NCBI GenBank assembly: GCA_934096075.1
Contig: CAKOLN010000002.1
Coordinates: forward strand, 62,001-126,000
Length of the DNA: 64,000 bases
From: an uncultured Bacilli bacterium
GTDB lineage: Bacteria; Bacillota_I; Bacilli_A; RF39; UBA660
Direction of reading: 5' to 3'
The position numbers and the translations under genes were made by a program. Of this stretch, positions 61,654 through 64,000 are shown in pieces. The notes under the pieces are model-generated. The model saw nothing but the letters and a program-made list of their open reading frames with translations. It searched no databases and was not told where the DNA came from. The stretch's first letter is position 1. Each line of letters starts with the position of its first letter.

Positions 61654-64000
61654 TTATAGAAGAGGTTTTAAATATTCCCCTGTATAACTTTCTTTTACTT
61701 TGCATATTTGTTCTGGAGTACCAGTGGCTACTATATTTCCTCCCAAGTCTCCACCTTCTGGACCTAAGTCAATTATATAGTCAGCTACTTTTATTATATC
61801 TAGGTTATGTTCAATAACTATTACTGTATCTCCATTATCAACTATTCTATTTAATATTTCTAATAATTTCTTTATATCATCAGTATGTAATCCAGTTGAA
61901 GGTTCATCTAATATGTATACACTTTTTCCAGTAGGTTTTTTTTGCAATTCTTTAGCTAATTTTACGCGACCTGCTTCACCGCCAGACAATGTTACTGCAT
62001 TTTGTCCTAGTTTTACATAACCTAAACCTACATCATGCATTGTATCAAGTATTCTTTTAACTTTTGGAACACTTTCAAATATATCTCTTGCTTCATCAAC
62101 TCTTAAATCAAGTACATCTGCGATATTAAGACCTTTAAATTTTACATTTAGTGTTTCTTTATTATATCTTTTACCATGACATACATCACAAGGAACAAAT
62201 ACATCTGGTAAGAAATGCATTTCTATTTTTTTAACTCCATCACCATTACAAGCTTCACATCTACCACCTTTTACATTAAATGAGAATCTTGATTTATCAT
62301 ATCCTCTTATTTTTGCTTCTTTAGTTTCTGTAAATACATCTCTAATAAGATCAAATACACCTACATAAGTAGCCGGATTACTTCTTGGAGTTCTACCAAT
62401 TGGATCTTGACTTATAAATACTACTTTATCTACATCATCTATTCCTTTGATTGATTTATAAATACCAGGTTTATCTTTACTTTTATATATAGTTGATGCT
62501 AGTTTTTTATATAATATTTCATTTACTAAACTAGATTTACCACTTCCACTTACACCAGTTACTACTGTAAGAGTACCCTTAGGAAATTTAACATTTATGT
62601 TTTTTAAGTTATGTTCTTTAGCACCTTTTATTTCTATATATTCTCCATTACCTTTTCTTCTCTTTTTTGGTACTTCTATTTTTAATTTACCACTTAGATA
62701 TTTACCAGTTAATGAATTTTCATTTTTCATTACTTCTTCAGGTGTACCTTTGGCTACAACATAACCACCTTCACTACCTGCGACTGGTCCAATATCAATT
62801 AAGTAATCACTTGCTAGCATTGTATCAGTATCATGTTCTACTACTATTAGGGTATTTCCTAAATCTCTCATTTCTTTTAATGAATTAATTAGTTTATTAT
62901 TATCTCTTTGATGTAATCCAATACTTGGTTCATCTAATACATATAGTATTCCAGATAATTTACTACCTATTTGAGTAGCAAGTCTTATTCTTTGACTTTC
63001 TCCACCTGATAAAGTACCTGCACTTCTACTTAATGTTAAATAATCTAACCCTACATTTTGTAAGAACTCTAGTCTTTCATTTATTTCTTTAAGTATTAAG
63101 TGAGAAATTTCTTCTTCTGTTTTATTAAGTTTCAACTTCTTAAAGAATTCTATTAAATCTCTAATACTATAATTAGTTATTTCATATATATTTTTTCCAC
63201 CAACGAATACATTTAATATTGGCTCACTTAGTCTTGCTCCATGACATGTAGGACAACTTAATTCAGTCATATAACTTTCTATCCATTCTCTTATACTTGG
63301 ACTATTAGTTTCCATATATCTTCTTTCTAAATTAGTTATTATTCCTTCAAAGTAATCATGACTTTTTAATACACTTCCACTTCTTGTTTCTACTTTAAAA
63401 TCTATTTTATCTTTAGAACCATAAAAAATTGTATCATGTTCAAATTTCGTCAAGTCTTTGACAGGTTTATGTAAATCAATATTATAGTATTCACTAACAC
63501 TATTAAGTTTTTTAAAATAGATACTTAGTGTTTCTCCACTTTGAAAAGAAGCTACTGCACCTTCCATAATACTTATGTTTTTATTTGGTATTAATAAGTC
63601 TTCATCTATTTTTAATTTTACTCCTAACCCCTTACAATCTGGACATGCTCCATAGGGACTATTAAATGAAAACATTCTAGGTTCTAGATCATCTAAACTA
63701 TAATCACATTCTGGACAAGCATATTTTTCACTCATTAGAATTTCTTTATCTCCAATTACATTTATTAATACTTTTCCATTAGCCATTTTAGTACTTAATT
63801 CAATTGCTTCAAATAATCTACTTCTAGATTTTTCATTAACCACTATTCTATCGATTACTACTTCAATAGTATTTTTAATATTTTTTTCTAATATTATTTC
63901 TTCACTTAAACTTCTAACTTCTCCATCTACTCTTACACGACTAAATCCATCTTTTCTTAAATCATCTAATAGCTCTTTATGAGTACCTTTTTCTCCCTTA
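61654..64000 (-). CDS. uvrA: Excinuclease ABC subunit A (partial, N-terminus beyond the window)
   Basis: At least 782 residues to the window edge. Zinc modules CPECDY...CPDCKG and CEACNGDG...CDVCHG, two ABC signatures (LSGGESQRIRLA and LSGGEAGRVKLA), second Walker A GVSGSGKSSL, and Walker B YVLDEPSIGLH and YILDEPSTGLH. It scans DNA for damage with UvrB. The frame stays open to 64000, so the true start lies outside. Confidence 0.97.
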   Translation of the reverse strand, partial: KGEKGTHKELLDDLRKDGFSRVRVDGEVRSLSEEIILEKNIKNTIEVVIDRIVVNEKSRSRLFEAIELSTKMANGKVLINVIGDKEILMSEKYACPECDYSLDDLEPRMFSFNSPYGACPDCKGLGVKLKIDEDLLIPNKNISIMEGAVASFQSGETLSIYFKKLNSVSEYYNIDLHKPVKDLTKFEHDTIFYGSKDKIDFKVETRSGSVLKSHDYFEGIITNLERRYMETNSPSIREWIESYMTELSCPTCHGARLSEPILNVFVGGKNIYEITNYSIRDLIEFFKKLKLNKTEEEISHLILKEINERLEFLQNVGLDYLTLSRSAGTLSGGESQRIRLATQIGSKLSGILYVLDEPSIGLHQRDNNKLINSLKEMRDLGNTLIVVEHDTDTMLASDYLIDIGPVAGSEGGYVVAKGTPEEVMKNENSLTGKYLSGKLKIEVPKKRRKGNGEYIEIKGAKEHNLKNINVKFPKGTLTVVTGVSGSGKSSLVNEILYKKLASTIYKSKDKPGIYKSIKGIDDVDKVVFISQDPIGRTPRSNPATYVGVFDLIRDVFTETKEAKIRGYDKSRFSFNVKGGRCEACNGDGVKKIEMHFLPDVFVPCDVCHGKRYNKETLNVKFKGLNIADVLDLRVDEARDIFESVPKVKRILDTMHDVGLGYVKLGQNAVTLSGGEAGRVKLAKELQKKPTGKSVYILDEPSTGLHTDDIKKLLEILNRIVDNGDTVIVIEHNLDIIKVADYIIDLGPEGGDLGGNIVATGTPEQICKVKESYTGEYLKPLL

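Noticed and set aside
1..64000. Mycoplasma/Spiroplasma origin with TGA as Trp
   Set aside because: Trp codons in LeuRS, UvrA and others are TGG, and TGA ends genes such as the 17071 peptide and the DUF5301-like gene.

Overview
The window is a very AT-rich chromosome segment from a low-GC Gram-positive bacterium (Bacillota). The signs are strong GGAGG-type ribosome sites, vegetative promoters of the TTGACA/TATAAT type, a T-box leader on leuS, a SigH-type sigma factor, Lgt, SecG and a tmRNA. Trp is TGG and TGA is a stop, so the code is standard and this is not Mycoplasma or Spiroplasma. An uncultured gut Bacilli lineage near Erysipelotrichales or RF39 is my inference.

Layout. 1-12.7 kb (minus strand): a secretion/pilus locus that mixes type IV secretion parts (VirB4, a VirB4 N-terminal-like protein, PrgI/VirB3-like, VirB6-like, and a SpoIID-domain protein cut by the window edge) with Tad-like parts (Flp-like, TadE-like, TadZ-like) and four paralogous two-helix pilin-like proteins. 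13-17.3 kb: a Fic-domain relic, tRNA-Thr, tmRNA, leuS with T-box, and a small hydrophobic-peptide locus in two copies, one decayed. 17.3-22.8 kb: an MMPL/RND exporter with divergent TetR regulator, a small unknown gene, and smpB.

22.8-48.7 kb is an accessory block between smpB and rnr, genes usually adjacent in Bacillota. It holds relics (DUF2958-like, an unknown gene, Fic), a VanZ-like gene, an epimerase, an anaerobic ribonucleotide reductase cluster (nrdD, a separately encoded glycyl-radical tail, nrdG, FNT transporter), a metalloprotease/DUF6320/acyltransferase trio, an IS200/IS605 element with TnpA, TnpB and probable omega RNA, a DDE transposase, and an inovirus-like filamentous prophage (about 40.3-48.5 kb: Rep, Zot-like ATPase, small membrane proteins, two secreted membrane-anchored proteins, coat candidate, divergent repressor).

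48.7-64 kb: housekeeping genes (rnr, secG, sigH, rlmB-like, trxB-like, lgt, uvrA) interleaved with four large cell-surface proteins. Three of these follow a conserved leader: promoter, ribosome site, a 20-22 codon peptide ending Gly-Gly-Gly-Tyr-Tyr across a run of eight G, then a terminator with mutually exclusive pairings, then the structural gene. This looks like leader-peptide attenuation and I have not seen it described. The surface protein at 51.1 kb also has an adenine-depleted C-terminal segment that looks like a diversity-generating-retroelement variable region; no reverse transcriptase is in the window.

Start codons were moved inward from the longest reading frame wherever a ribosome site decided it. 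Family assignments are by eye from motifs; no database search was run.
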